DNA from: Haemonchus contortus
Lineage: Eukaryota; Nematoda; Chromadorea; Rhabditida; Trichostrongylidae
Assembly: GCA_000469685.2 (NCBI GenBank)
Contig: LS997566.1
Location: 8,600,491-8,664,490 of the forward strand
Direction of reading: 5' to 3'
DNA: 64,000 nt
The notes under the pieces were generated by a model. The model saw only the letters and a list, made by a program, of their open reading frames with translations, ran no database searches and was not told where the DNA came from. The position numbers and the translations under genes are program-made. Below are positions 45,374 to 57,350 of this stretch, piece after piece; position 1 is the first letter of the stretch; the number at the start of each line of letters is the position of its first letter.

Positions 45374-46770
45374 TCTCATCCCAATGCTGAAAGACATAAA
45401 AAAATTAGTTTTGATGACCTTTGCTAATGGACACGACCGAAGCCAATCATTTTTGTCGGGAGTCGTAGTTCTAAGGATGCGAGCGAAGAATCTGAGTGGC
45501 GCTCCATGACTAGCCAGCCCAGGCGAGGTGCCTAGTTTCTTCTTAGATTACAGAAATTATTTCTGCTTCCCGAACTTTAAATCGTCTTCTTAGAAAGTTC
45601 ATGAGCGTACCAGATTATGTACTTGACAGATCAATCACACCTCGTCCTTTCAGGCGCTCGCTACCGTTCGTAGATATTGATAGCCATAAGAATTGTTGTG
45701 TAATCCACCGAGTGATTATAGCTTCGATCTCTTAAACACAGATCGCTCTGGTCTAATGGTAGCAGCTCTGCAGGCATACCAGATGAGATCGATCAATCAG
45801 TACCAGTGTTACTGTTCACTTGGCCAGGTGTTCGCCGCTCAGCCCCCTTGAACGTGAAGCGCAGAAACCTAAGAATAGAGTAGGTTCGATGTTGCACATA
45901 GATGGGACGGAACTTTCACGAAACAGCAGAAGCAAGTGAACAGTGACGAAAAGCAGCGCACACTAAATATAAATATGGTCACAAGTCACGCCAAGTCTGG
46001 TCACATTGTGGGTCTAGCATATAACTCTAACTTAAAGGCCACATTACCAGCGATAGGTATATGTATGTTGAAAGCTCTGACCAACAGCATGAGTTGTGAA
46101 AACCGACGGCAGAGAGTAACAGTGAGAGCCTTCCCAAAAGATGGGACACGCTTTGCTTTGTCCTTTACAAACCGAGTCACTGCTTTATATATAAGAAAGA
46201 TTAAGAGGTTTCTAACATGATGCAACGATATTACTGGTCTGTATGATTGATTCCAACCGATTTGATTTGTTTGGTATTATTGAAGTGATTTGTTTAGAGT
46301 TCACTCATCCCGGCTTTTCTCATTTCTCGGAAGATTGGGACTGATCCGATGTTTTCTTCAACGAAATAAAAACTCCTTCTTCTCGTTGATTTTCAATACA
46401 CGGAGATTCAGCTCCCAGGAGCTCCTGATGAAAATGTAGTCGGTAAAGGAAGGGTGTTTCCCGCATATCACTTCCTCAAGATGGTATCGCGAGGTTGATC
46501 AACTTCTCTTCCAAAAGACTTATTGCATGAGGTCAGTATCCCGCCCACTCCCCGTTCGTCTTCAATTCCAACCACAACTCATCTTTATAACGCTTGCATC
46601 GTTATACATTTCGAGTCCTGCAGCCACAACTGACTTTTCAAGGATCTGGCAAAATCATCACCAACTTGCTCCATATCTTCAACTAGAGGTCAGCATCGAA
46701 AACTCAGAATTGGCTTAATATATGTATTCACTAAATAAGCGAGAAGAGAAGCTTGCCAGGTTGTTACTCA

Positions 46771-47047
46771 TTACTTGACGGAGGGGCTGCAAGGATTATG
46801 CTGCTGACATTCTGGAAACACCCACTTGGTCGCGCAATTACTATCTCTATTGAAGGTTTCAGAAGCCAAGGAATCAACAACTTCATGTATCTGTCGACTG
46901 CTAGAAATTTGGAGAGCTTGGAGAAGAAGAGCATACGTACCTCTCGATGTAGAAGTTCTTCCCAAGAGTTGCTTCCAAAATGCTCTTTCACTCTTGTTCT
47001 GCAAGCACCTAAAATTAATAAACCTAACCTCTGAAGGAAAAGTTTAG
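46771..47047. other. Copy-2 counterpart of the conserved two-strand open frames
   Basis: Matches 31,031-31,406. The minus frame ends at a stop after HNPCSPSVK; the plus frame ends LTSEGKV. See the copy-1 entry for why the strand cannot be decided. Confidence 0.35.
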
Positions 47048-47141
47048 ATGATGATAGTTCAATTCACGATATCGTACCAGTGAAAGAAAGATACGAAGAT
47101 ATGGTGAATGATAAACTCAAGTAGGGAGCTCTTCTTTTCGG

Positions 47142-47372
47142 GGAGTGTACCTCTTTGATACAAGCTGCAACGAGTGCACACGAACCTTGGCCGAACATGC
47201 ACTGGAAACCCTGCACGACTGCACTATATGCCTGGAAACTTCTCACGAGTTACAGCTTCTCCATAGGCAGCTCATAAGCGCAGGAGACGTCTGCGACGTA
47301 TACAATGATCAGGGGGTTAGCTACTGGGCTCCTGCTACAAACAAGATATACGTAGCAGACCATGATATCTGA
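47142..47372 (+). CDS. Possible last exon with paired Cys-x2-Cys motifs
   Basis: A 75-codon frame with two CxxC pairs (SCNECTRTL, DCTICLETS), a further Cys and a natural-looking end (YWAPATNKIYVADHDI then TGA). The paired cysteines could bind zinc. The copy-1 counterpart (31,480-31,700) is broken by an in-frame TAA and frameshifts. So either this is a gene lost in copy 1, or the openness here is chance. The expected upstream acceptor is TTTTTAG in copy 1 but TTTTCGG here, which weakens the case. Confidence 0.3.
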   Translation, partial: GVYLFDTSCNECTRTLAEHALETLHDCTICLETSHELQLLHRQLISAGDVCDVYNDQGVSYWAPATNKIYVADHDI

Positions 47373-47708
47373 GAGAACAGGGAACCGTTTGGAATCCATT
47401 CCGGTGACGACTCCGCAGTACTATGTACATATGTATGTGTACTCCATGTGGTGGGCTAAGGTGGTAAAGCCATGCTAAAAAATAATCGCTAATATAAATA
47501 GAATCGGTAAGGGTAGCTTGGGAATTCTCGACGATATATTGATATACTGAGTTCATGAACTCACCAAAGAATAGCCAACCCATGTCAAGATTGTTGGAAG
47601 TTGAACTTGGGGGTTATGAATTCTTTTGCAAAAGGCAGTGGTACAGCCTTAATAGATTATAAATTTTGCTAAAGTGCAAACATTGTTTTATATTCCCGTA
47701 AGCATGTT

Positions 47709-48227
47709 AAAGGCACAGTTCAACGATAATCATGAGGTATTTTTTGGATTGAAAAATGGAAGTGTTAATGTAGAACAGAACATCGGTGGCGACGAAAGCG
47801 TAAAGATCAGGCTACTTTGCGAAAAAAAGGTTCTCTTATAGTAGTGGAATTAGCGGTTGTACGAGATCACCATGACGAGAATGGCATGTAAGGTGTGTTC
47901 GGACGAGATCTCACTTTATCCAAGTGCGCAGAGAGCTAACTAAATGAAGCCAAAAGTGTGCAAAACAGCTTTTCACTGTTGCTATGAGTTATGACAGATT
48001 ATCTGAATTCTTACACAGGACCTTCTTGAGATAGTTATAGGCAGGCTCTGCAACGCGGTTACTCGTCCACTGTGGGTGTGGCGTTCACCTGATACGATTT
48101 CTCGCCCCTTGTCGGTCTTGTACAAGACGTTTTCGACCCTATAACATCAGAAATGGTATAAGACGAAGCATCAAATTAATACTATAGGGAAACCTCAGAA
48201 ATAAATTTCATCATGAACTGTGCCTTT
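47709..48227. mobile_element. 519-bp TIR element
   Basis: Starts aaaggcacagttca and ends with its exact inverse (14 bp). Copy 1 lacks it (agcatgttggactcc at about 32,062), confirming insertion. No clear target duplication. No transposase, so non-autonomous. Related ends lie at 22,036 and 23,708. Confidence 0.7.
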
Positions 48228-48805
48228 GAACTCTTCAACTTGAACTCGGCAAGCCAGCTTGATGTATGTACATAGCCTTCTCTGAAAAGGTGAAAATGTA
48301 CACAACCATGGAGAACGAATGGGGAAACGAATTTACGCTCTCATTGCTTCTTTTGAGCCATAAGAATGAATACGTCTCTGATGACACCATTTTACTTCAT
48401 AAATTCGAACAGCATTGTTCCATTCTTATCTTCCAGCTCCAATGATCGAATGTATGAGACCAGCACCTACGTGAACGAGATTCCGACAGTGTTCTCTACT
48501 GAGGTTATCTTCACTTATGATTAGTAAAAAAAAACGGATTTTTATTCGAACCTTAGAAAGGTCACATTTCCAAATTTATTTTCAAGAAATTATTCTAACT
48601 AATAAACAAGCTCCTTTATTACATCGATTTTAATAAGGCACGAGCATGCTTCTTCATTAGAGTATCATTTTTGTTTATTTCTAATTTCATGAGAAAAACA
48701 GATAGGTTCAGCTTCGATGAAGCGACATTACAAACGCCCGAAAATCGCTTTTGCGATGCGCTTTGGGACTCTCGTCCCCTTCACAACAACAATACCCGAA
48801 AACTG

Positions 48806-48916
48806 GTATCGATGATGAGCGATGGTATTGGTTTGAGGTCGTTCGGGACGGCAATATCGATCGCGCAACTGATAGTGAAGAAGAAGATCTGCGCCAATGA
48901 CACTTTCCACATGCAC
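48806..48916 (-). pseudogene. Possible Ty3-type protease fragment, copy 2
   Basis: The minus strand reads HVESVIGADLLLHYQLRDRY. Partner of 32,738-32,836, here without the TIR insertion. Confidence 0.35.
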
Positions 48917-49499
48917 TCAGTGATTACTGCCCAACTCATTTGTAAACTTATTCTTTTATGATCGATGCAGTTGATATTGTATAAGTTTTCGTTAAGTTAT
49001 TTTCTGACACCATTGAGTTCTTCTTTATTAATGAATTTCACTTACATTGAACTTTCCTCAAGTTCTACATTTTTTAGGTGGCCTTCCATGTGGTAGTCTT
49101 GGTATTTGTTCTACATCTACAAAATATAACTTCGACCCAACGGATAGCCCGGCCCACATCTGATTCTCCTCTGTTCTGTGAATTTTTTTAATGCCAATCT
49201 ATGGTCTGATACACCTCCTTTCCTGTATTACAGCACAACCTGATACTGATCAATAGTTCTCGGTAAACCAAGCTATAACTGTGCCAAATGAAATATTCAA
49301 TTATAAATAGAAATAATTGAATATATCGGAAAATTGTTAAAACTACTGCACGGGTATAACTCCCGTTTAAGGTGTGCCCCACACGGGATAAGAGCCAAGG
49401 AGCGCTCCCATTCAGTGCTCATCAGTAGGGTAAGGGAGAAACAGAAGATGTCATGTACTGAAGTTTTTATGTAAATATGTTCGAATAGTTACGATTTTG

Positions 49500-49680
49500 A
49501 CTCTCGTACACACCCTCTCGCCCACTCACAGATATACACACACGCCGACACACGCATGCACCTACACGCTGACACACGCACCGGCACATACACCAACACT
49601 CACATCATTACATACACCAACATACACACACACACACTAACACATAGCACCGGCACCCAGACCGACACGCACATAACGCT
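49500..49680 (+). repeat. CA-rich microsatellite-like tract
   Basis: Degenerate acacac/cacgc/ccgacac repeats. The copy-1 counterpart at 35,115-35,175 is shorter, so the tract expanded in copy 2 or shrank in copy 1. Confidence 0.85.
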
Positions 49681-49739
49681 CAACTCAAAGCATGCACATC
49701 CAGAACAATGTTACTACAGTAAGATTTCCAGAACCAAAG

Positions 49740-49915
49740 GAATGATTGGGATGCGCCCCGCATTCGACTTCCATTTAGTTTCGTAGTGGTGGTTTGAATG
49801 CGTACTTGGCCTAGCGATGACTTGCGGTAGCCGGCCGATGTATAGGTTGCTACTTTTATTCTCCCAGACGATCCCGTCAATTAACCGAGTCCGCAGTCAT
49901 GGAAGATTCCCGGGA
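49740..49915 (-). repeat. SINE1, truncated minus-strand copy
   Basis: 3' end gggatgcgccccgcattcga and body gccggccgatgtatagg. It breaks off before the tRNA-like head. Confidence 0.7.
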
Positions 49916-50289
49916 CACTTGCGAGTGTCGTTCATAGTACGATATTTCGCCCTGCACCCGCCACCTTCTCCCCTCTCGCCTTGATATTCGTTTAAAGCCT
50001 ATAACCGGTTCGGACATTGCTACTTTCCCTGGGGATTTATGTAGCCGTTACCTCATTCACCTCATTCGTTTCTTATTCATCTGTCACTATAAGTAGCTTT
50101 TCTACGCTCAGAGAACTTTCTCATTTCTTCTCGCCTTCTAGCCTTCAATTGCTCTGCGATGGCTATGACACCTTTTTTGATGCACTTTTTGAAAGCTGAC
50201 GACTACTTTCCATTCTTTTGCAATCAAATTTGCACTCCCTTCTTTGTTCTCGAGTTTACTATCAGCCTTCTTAATCTTTTTTTTGAGAA

Positions 50290-50432
50290 CGGTGAGAACG
50301 GAATAGCAGGGAAACGGGGGACAGTACCACCCGTCGGATTCAAACCTACCCAAGATTTTCCTCGTTTCTTCGAGACTCGGCACTGGCACTGCCTGTCACT
50401 GAATTGATCATTGCCTAGCCGCCTAAGCAAGT
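50290..50432 (-). repeat. Possible third tRNA-derived SINE (SINE3)
   Basis: The minus strand has an A-box-like cttaggcggctaggcaatga and, about 75 nt later, a B-box-like gtaggtttgaatccgacggg. The spacing is wider than in SINE1. Single copy here, so family status is unproven. No intact cloverleaf seen. Confidence 0.35.
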
Positions 50433-50879
50433 CATCAATGCAAGTTACTCATATAAGTGGATCTACGGTTAAGATTACAAACAAATTGATGTTTAAAAGG
50501 AGCCATCTGCGGGGAATGGCCTGCACTCACTTTTTTGGTTCCCCTTTTATGTCCCTCTGCAAATATGGACCCAATATGAGTCCTTTGTACTCTGATGAGC
50601 CAGATGTTTTTATTGGAACGAGATTCTGTCAGTAATTGTTATCAGACCATATTCTTTTTAGCGACCATTCACCTTTAATGGTGTCTGTAGGGAGAAAAAT
50701 ATCGCCAAAATATCTCAGTTGTGATATGGCAATCCAGAAGAAACCTTGGGCAAGGTGCATAACATTTGCTGCTTAGCCCGGCCCTGACAACGCAACCTTG
50801 GACCTTGTGGACTGGAATTCAGCCATGTCGAAGGGTGAAAAGGATAAAGTGTTCGACAATAGCCAATGACGTTTTTGAG

Positions 50880-51135
50880 ATCAGGACCCGCCTTCGATTT
50901 CCATTCAGGATCCTAGTGGCGTTTCATATGGGTATGTAACCCATACAGTGGCTTGCAGTGGCTTACCGAGGTGCAACTTGGTGCTTTTACCCTCCCAGAC
51001 GAGTCAGGCACCAATTATTCGACTGTGGAGGGATCGAAGACTTACTTGGCCTGGGCGAGAATCACTCGAGATTCGAACCAGGACGGACCATCATGTGTGA
51101 TAGTGCGAAGCTTGCCATAACACCACCTTTGCAGC
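50880..51135 (-). repeat. SINE1, minus-strand copy
   Basis: 3' block ttcgatttccattcaggatc, body gcttttaccctcccagacga, B-box-like ggttcgaatctcg and A-box region at the 3' end of the plus-strand text (ccataacaccacctttgc). Confidence 0.7.
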
Positions 51136-51769
51136 TATGACAACGGAAGACTCACTTATTCCCTTCATCAAGGACCTCCAAAGAAAAAACGATTTTCAAA
51201 TTAAATATTTCGTGCCAGAAATGAAAGGAAACGTCATTTCGCCATATTCGGATTCTTTTTAATGAAACTTTTGCTTGCAACGTGCACCATCTGAGCTCAA
51301 TGTTTCATTTTGTTCCTCTCATGTACTGAAAGCTCGAAATTCCCTTCAAAAATGCATGAGTTTTCGCTTTCCTGGAATAGCTTTCACTCCATGCATTTGC
51401 CGGAGCGCTCTGCGAAGAGATAAGCTGCCGCTTCCGGGAATTTTCTAGCTATTCAACAGACAACATGCCGAGATTTTTCCACAGTGTGTCCCATGCGTTT
51501 TCAACGGCCCCCTCTCTCATATTTCTGTTTCCTATGGCTTAGATTTGATCGGTTTCTTTATTGTATTTAAATGTGCTGAGTCATGTGTCGCAAAATCTGC
51601 CCTTCACCCACATAAATGCCTTTTCATAACCTCTCCGAGCGCTATTTTATAGCTATTTCGTGCTGAGCTGTTCTGCAGGGAGGCAGGGCTCGTTTATTCC
51701 CTCTTGGCTGTGATATTTGTATGTACTTCTGCTCTATATCATTGAACCTGAGTAGAGTCCCTGGCCCCA

Positions 51770-52040
51770 ATCAATCCCGTTTATGGGATGCCTTCCACAT
51801 TCGTTTTTCATTCAGAACGTATTGTCTATTTGAATGCATATGTGGCCTATACAATGGCTTGGTGATCATCTGATGTGCGATTCAGTCCTTTCAACCTCCC
51901 AGACGAGTCCGGTACCAGTCATACAACCTCGGAAGAATGGAAGACTTGGTTGGCTGGGCAAGTATCGATCCGGTAGTCAGCCTGTGGATCATACGTGTGT
52001 GATTTGCCGGTACATCACAACCCCCCCCCCCCCCTCCCGC
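51770..52040 (-). repeat. SINE1, minus-strand copy ending in a C tract
   Basis: aatcaatcccgtttatggga at the 3' end, then tatgtggcctatacaatggc and cctcccagacgagtccggta. The tRNA-like head is replaced by a run of about 15 C at 52,020-52,036. Confidence 0.65.
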
Positions 52041-52269
52041 TGCGTAGCACATATTACCCTTCCTGTTGCAACTTCATAAAATTCTTCGTGAGATTTTTAA
52101 TTTCATTCTGAATATCTCAGTTCTCCTCCGTTAAAAAAACTCTTTTCATAGTCTTTCTATGGTTCTAGTCGAATATGCTCAAGTTTCCGTGCCTGCAATC
52201 ATCCCATGAGAAAAGACATTCGATCCGATATCATTGAATCCTAGGCACTTGCTGGGCTGTCCTTTACAT

Positions 52270-52352
52270 TGCTATTCTATTTACACTACTATTTATCTAT
52301 TCTATTTACACTACATTACCTTACATTACCTTACCTTACATTACATTACATT
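52270..52352 (+). repeat. Low-complexity (ttacatta)n-like tract
   Basis: Repeated ttacatta/ttaccttaca words. No gene. Confidence 0.85.
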
Positions 52353-53540
52353 AGCTCAGGAGATGACCTGAAACTGTGTAAGATACATGAGATTAGCTTC
52401 TTCAGCCCCTGCCTCGATCCCGTGAAGGTCCTTGAGCGACGAGATCCCTAACAGGTTGATTGATGCGCCTGTTGGATTCAAGAAATCCTCTCAGAGTAAC
52501 GGTTCATGTGGGGGTCTAGGTGATGCAGTGGAAAGTAAGACTGCCCTTCATGGCAAAGTTTTTCTGATCAAATCTTCTAGAGAATCCCTCATATGCTCGT
52601 AAACGTGAAATTGAAATTTTCCTATTTGACTCCTATCTCCTAGGTGATGCAATAGATGTGGACGTGAGATTTCTGTCTGCATCTTTTCCAGTGCAATGGG
52701 ATTATGGGCATATTCAAAGGGTTTACATTGAATATTCCTCTCAATAATAGAGTTTTTTGAAAGGGTGAACTAAAGGAGCCAGCATTGGCATTGATAGAAC
52801 TGCTTTATCAACCATTTCATGGGTTAAATCCGTTTCAGTTACCAGTACTTTGGCCAGCACTACCTTGCACACCATAATACGGACGGACTCAAGCTGACCA
52901 CTCTATCTGTGCCTTTGTTGTGTGCTCATAAGTACAACCAGGGATGGTCAAAAACTGTCTTTTCCCTCCATTAGCCTAGAGAAATGAGGCGGACCTGCTT
53001 TGAAAGTCTTTTTATTAGGTATCTTCCAAGGGATGCGATACCAGGAGCCAACCAATAAGCTACGGTGATCCCGGACCAATCACCGGGCAGACCTGGTTCC
53101 CCATACTCCACGGTAGATCATGTATTCGGTACCATATTACTTTGGTGGCACAGAAGTTTTGTTAAGTATATCGAAGAACTCCCGAGTTGATCCCGTAATT
53201 GATTGTATAAGTCGAAAAGCACTCAAATGCTCTGACGATCCTTAATGAAAGTCGAGTGCACGGCGTAGTTCCAAATGATTCGATCAAGAACGGAAACTTC
53301 ATAAGTCATTTTCTGTTCCTTCTGTTAAGTTTACTTCATTCCATCATTTTTTTCTATCATCTTTTTTTACATTTTTGATCCAAAAGTTTCCAGTTTGTTC
53401 TTTCCAGAGAAGTCGATACTTTCCATAGAACCTCTTATTGTCCACGTTTCCCCTTAGCGAATTCACTTTTTGTCGAATTCCCGTCACATGACGGTCCTTC
53501 CAAGATAACATCTACCTTCAGTTTTTTTTTCTTTAAGTTA
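52353..53540. other. Unassigned intergenic DNA
   Basis: No supportable exon, RNA or repeat edge seen. T-rich runs near 53,340-53,380 and 53,520-53,533. Confidence 0.35.
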
Positions 53541-53544
53541 TGGC

Positions 53545-54242
53545 TCAATTACTTATTTTACCGACAAGCCAATCGATATCGCAAAGATAACGAAGCATAT
53601 GCAAATCTGCTAGAAGCATAGAAGCTATCTGGACGCCGACTTCTTCCATTTCCGGTATAACTCCTCTCCCAGTAAAGGTTGGCAAGGCTTTGGCTTCAAC
53701 TTTGCCAAATCCTGACCGGGCGTCGATTGTGCAGCAATTGATCAGCATTGAGCCCTTGAAACTGTTTTTTTGGAACCGCCACATTCTCTGCAAGCCATTA
53801 GAGCGCTTAAAGCTGTCATCAAGACATCAAGTTTATTGACGGGCCGCCATCCATCGATCTCATTTCTAACGAGTTTGTGTCTCTTTGAAAGACTTCCTCT
53901 TGCTGCTTTCTCCTCTCTTATAGGCATTGTATGTACAATCTTTACTTCCAAGCTGAACCTGATCGATCTCTTAAACTTCGTTCAGAAGCATCGCAACACC
54001 TATTATAGCTGCGAATTCTTTTAAACTTTTCCGTAGCGCTTTTCAGAAATTTCTAGGTTTCCTTTTGATTTTCGAACAAAGCGTGATGATTTCATTATAA
54101 ATTTCTTGCCTTTTTTGATGGATTCTGATTCTAATTCGTGATTGATGAGATTTTCCCAATAGCCCCTGTCATCATAGCTGAGTCTTAGATTCACAACCCA
54201 GACGGTAATGACCCACCACCGTAAAGCACGGCTTGTATCCAA
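53545..54242 (-). pseudogene. Decayed coding-like region, minus strand
   Basis: Three consecutive minus-strand frames look coding but need frame changes between them: WENLINHELESESIKKGKKF (about 54,150), KLVRNEIDGWRPVNKLDVLM (about 53,860) and EMEEVGVQIASMLLADLHML (about 53,640). I do not recognise the protein. It may be a frameshifted gene, a transposon relic, or exons whose splice sites I cannot place. Confidence 0.25.
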
Positions 54243-54479
54243 AAAGGTGACGTGTGAGTCATAAATATGCTTCAGACTTTACAGGCTCCGAAAAAGTCTG
54301 AGTCAGTTAAACCGTCAGCTACCAATAAAGGTCTTGGTACCAATCTAGGAATCTCCCGACCGATCTTTCTGTGCGGTCCGCTAATACCGCTAATAAGCAA
54401 ACCAGCCATGGTGCAATGGCATAACATCGTACTCTATACGAATTCAAAGGGCCAAGCTTCCCCTTGTCTATGAAGAAAT

Positions 54480-55540
54480 GCTCTTTGACTGGCTGACACC
54501 CTAAATTGCTTACCAGAACAGTGCATTCACACCGAAATACCCAACAGCCGCTGTCTTCAGAATAAAAAGCGAGTGGCTAAAGGATGAAGAGCATGATGTC
54601 AAACAATAGAATTATTCGGATTATCTTGAATGCAGGCACGATGACTTCACTCAGGTGGAAAAAGGTGTGTGGTCAGCAGACTGCTGAAGAAGAAGAAACC
54701 TAAAAAGTTCGTCAACACAGGCCCGAACGTTAGAACCATTCCAAAGAATATACGAGTTGGTTGAGGAACAGAATCAAAGTGGCCGAAAGAAAACACACGA
54801 GACGATCAATGGCTGAATCAGCTGCACCGAGAAGCCGTGTACAGACAGACCTTTTGGGGGTGCCACGGACCCATAGCGATGTGGGAGCGACGCTCAGGTG
54901 GCCTATTTCAATCCCTTGTCACGCCCCTTTTCGAGTACTTTTTGTCGTGAAAACGCCAAATGTCGCCTTGCATGTCATGTGAATGGATGATTCCCACTTG
55001 TATTCATCTTCCAACAACTCCCATTAACCCTGAGCTCACCCGATCTTTTCACATATCATTCTTACATCCACTTATTTACTGGTAATATGTGATAGCATTG
55101 GTTGGGTGGATTTATCGGAGCACTTTCTAGGTCATGGAATCCTAACCGCTCTTTAAGTATCCATGGAGACAAACCTTTTTCGGTTTCAAATCAACTCACC
55201 TAGAAACGGGTTAGGGCCATCCTAGTTTTAGTGCTGGCAGGAGGTATGAATTTCGGAATATTTTTATTCTCGAGGAATATAAATCCTCTTGGTGTAAGCA
55301 AATTAGTCGAATGGGCCCATGTTGGGTGTTATCTCCCATGGCTAATCTTGTTATTCCGCCATCAGAATTGTATATCGCTGTAAGAGCGTCCTCAGTTGGT
55401 TTCTTTGTCGTTCAGCCGCGAAAGTGCAATCGCTTATCACTGGAATAATTGACTTTGCTTTGTTATCTTTATTTGTTGTCCCAATCGATCCACCACTATA
55501 CTTCCCTACCACTTTGTCATTTTTACAACAATAATAACAA
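54480..55540. other. Unassigned intergenic DNA
   Basis: A basic plus-strand frame at 54,761-54,982 has no splice or motif support. Nothing else found. Confidence 0.35.
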
Positions 55541-55545
55541 GAATG

Positions 55546-55551
55546 TTTCAG
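55546..55551 (+). promoter_or_regulatory. Candidate trans-splice acceptor
   Basis: tttcag after an AT-rich stretch, 3 nt before an ATG at 55,555. In nematodes a TTTCAG this close to a start codon usually receives a spliced leader. Confidence 0.4.
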
Positions 55552-55554
55552 ATC

Positions 55555-55710
55555 ATGAGTAGCGGTAATGTCATCAGCCGAGGTCTTTCGAGGATCAGTC
55601 GCCGTAGAAAACGTCGACGAAATTTACCAGCACTTGAACAGGGCCCATCAACGACGTCCGTTATTGCCGTTGTCGATGCTGAAGATTTGGCACAAAACAC
55701 GAAATCGTAG
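55555..55710 (+). CDS. Possible first exon of a plus-strand gene
   Basis: 51 codons starting MSSGNVISRGLSRISRRRKR. The N-terminus is very basic, followed by STTSVIAVVDAEDLAQN, then TAG. A weak donor (GTAGGT at 55,706) overlaps the stop, so the frame may continue into an exon further right that I could not identify. Product unknown. It overlaps convergently with the minus-strand frame at 55,721-55,960, which is also coding-like, so at most one may be real. Confidence 0.35.
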   Translation: MSSGNVISRGLSRISRRRKRRRNLPALEQGPSTTSVIAVVDAEDLAQNTKS

Positions 55711-55720
55711 GTTTTCATTG

Positions 55721-55960
55721 TCACACAGTGTAAATGGCTTTTTGTCTATCCATCATCGTATCGATTCTTTTGACATGTGAAACAACCGACGTGACCGCAA
55801 TCTGTTCCGTCATTTCTTTTATTTTCCCCAAAATTTTGTCCTTTCCTTGACATCCACTGCCTCTGACTATTTTACAGTTTCCATAAAAGTATGAACTTAC
55901 GCAGAGTATCGCGTAAACACCATCATTTGCCTTTAATCGATCACGTCGAAGTGGTGTCAT
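55721..55960 (-). CDS. Coding-looking minus-strand frame
   Basis: From the ATG at 55,960 the frame reads MTPLRRDRLKANDGVYAILC, then continues through KDKILGKIKEMTEQIAVTSV to a stop after YTV. A strong GTAAGT lies at 55,900 inside the frame, so the real exon may end there. No recognisable family. Confidence 0.3.
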   Translation of the reverse strand: MTPLRRDRLKANDGVYAILCVSSYFYGNCKIVRGSGCQGKDKILGKIKEMTEQIAVTSVVSHVKRIDTMMDRQKAIYTV

Positions 55961-55996
55961 AACCCCACGGCTGATCGGACGACGGCGAACATTCAC

Positions 55997-57305
55997 TTTT
56001 TCGCCGATTCAGCTGTAGAATGATAGTATCCCGCAGGGTTTTTCATTCAAGCACCCTCATGTTGAACATTCCTCTTTATCGGCCTCTTTTTACTTTTTAT
56101 ATTGTAAGTTTTTTAAATCAATCATTAAAAAAATCATCGCCATTGTTCAAGGTGTCCTCAAATTTATCGATTAGTAAAAAAGAAAAAACGGACTCCTCAA
56201 AATTACTTCAGGCAGTGACCTGCTACCTGACATCCCTTTCAAGGGGGTTTTTCGGAATTTTCAATTGCTTTTGAATTGATCTTTTAGGAATTTCTTTGCA
56301 TAGACTAGACCAAATATTCAAAAAGACGTCCTCATAAAATATCGATTTGCAAAGAGGAATTTTTTTTTCCGAAATTACTTGGGTAAATGACTTACAACCT
56401 GAATTAGATTTCACAGCCCATTCCTGGAATTTTTAGTTGCTTTTAAAATATTTTTAAGGGATTTCTTGGCCAAACTAGGCCAATTAAATAATTGAATAAA
56501 CAAATAAATAAAGCTAAAGCAGGTCATATATAATAGAAAAAACTCACAGCTTATAGCGTGTTGTGACTGCTGTGAGTCTTTCTGTGAGACCTTCCTTCCA
56601 GATGGGTTGTAGTTAAATGACTAGCAGAGGCCTGATGCGACAACTAGCATTAAGTTATGATAACACACTCAACGGCTCGGACCCGATGACCCTCTCCATT
56701 AGCCTCTTGATGACAATTTAACCTCAATCGTTAAGCTAAGAATAAAAAGTATGGGATTGACGATTCTGTGAGGCTAACTCTCTATCCTCGAAAGAGCTTT
56801 CAGCCACTAGACAGCAAAAAAAAACCAAAAAAGTGCAAAAAATCTAATCTGTTTTTTTTGTGTGAGCCGAGCTCCCGAAAGTGCCAAATCCATCAACTCT
56901 ATGAACGTTCAAGTACATCATACATCTGAATATTTACACTTAACATTTACATGTTCCTTGAATTATGTAAATGCCCTGTCGCCGATTCAGAAGATTTTAC
57001 TTCGAAGTCCACTATTTTTGATCTAATAAAATGTTCCATAGCAAAATTCTGCGCATTTTTCAAAAGTTTGTCATGGTTTTTTTAGATAAGGGAAGAACAC
57101 AGCTGGCTCTACGCTACTGATCCATAATTGAACGATGTGAAAATGTTCTTCTCTGAGAACCCTTTCACTATCTTCTCTGTAAACTCAACTGTACCTCGAA
57201 GAAAACCCTTGACCATAACTTTACGATCCTAAATTTTTGTCAGCAGATTCAGCTAGAAATATTTTTGGCAGCGCTCACCTCATTATCGACCATTGTATTC
57301 TACCC
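55997..57305. other. Unassigned intergenic DNA
   Basis: A plus-strand frame from 56,020 (MIVSRRVFHSSTLM) runs into a GTAAGT at 56,104 and could be a short exon. It has no partner. Two related AT-rich blocks at 56,150-56,280 and 56,290-56,470 (ggaattttcaattgctttt / ggaatttttagttgctttt) look like a diverged tandem repeat. Confidence 0.3.
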
Positions 57306-57311
57306 ATTCTA

Positions 57312-57350
57312 TTAGGTTGGCAACTAAATATTTAATTGCGTTTGATTCAA
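57312..57350 (+). mobile_element. Solo mariner-type terminal repeat
   Basis: ttaggttggcaac, then taaatatttaattgcg, directly preceded by TA. The ttaggttgg...aattgcg layout is that of mariner (Tc1/mariner) termini. I found no opposite end or transposase nearby, so this is a remnant. Confidence 0.5.

Larger units (their letters stand above)
39860..49440. repeat. Segmental duplication, copy 2
   Basis: Partner of 24,480-35,215. Same order and orientation, so the two are in tandem, separated by about 4.6 kb. Specific to this copy: the microexon array, an insert at about 45,955-46,205, the 519-bp TIR element and extra sequence at about 48,290-48,510. Confidence 0.85.
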
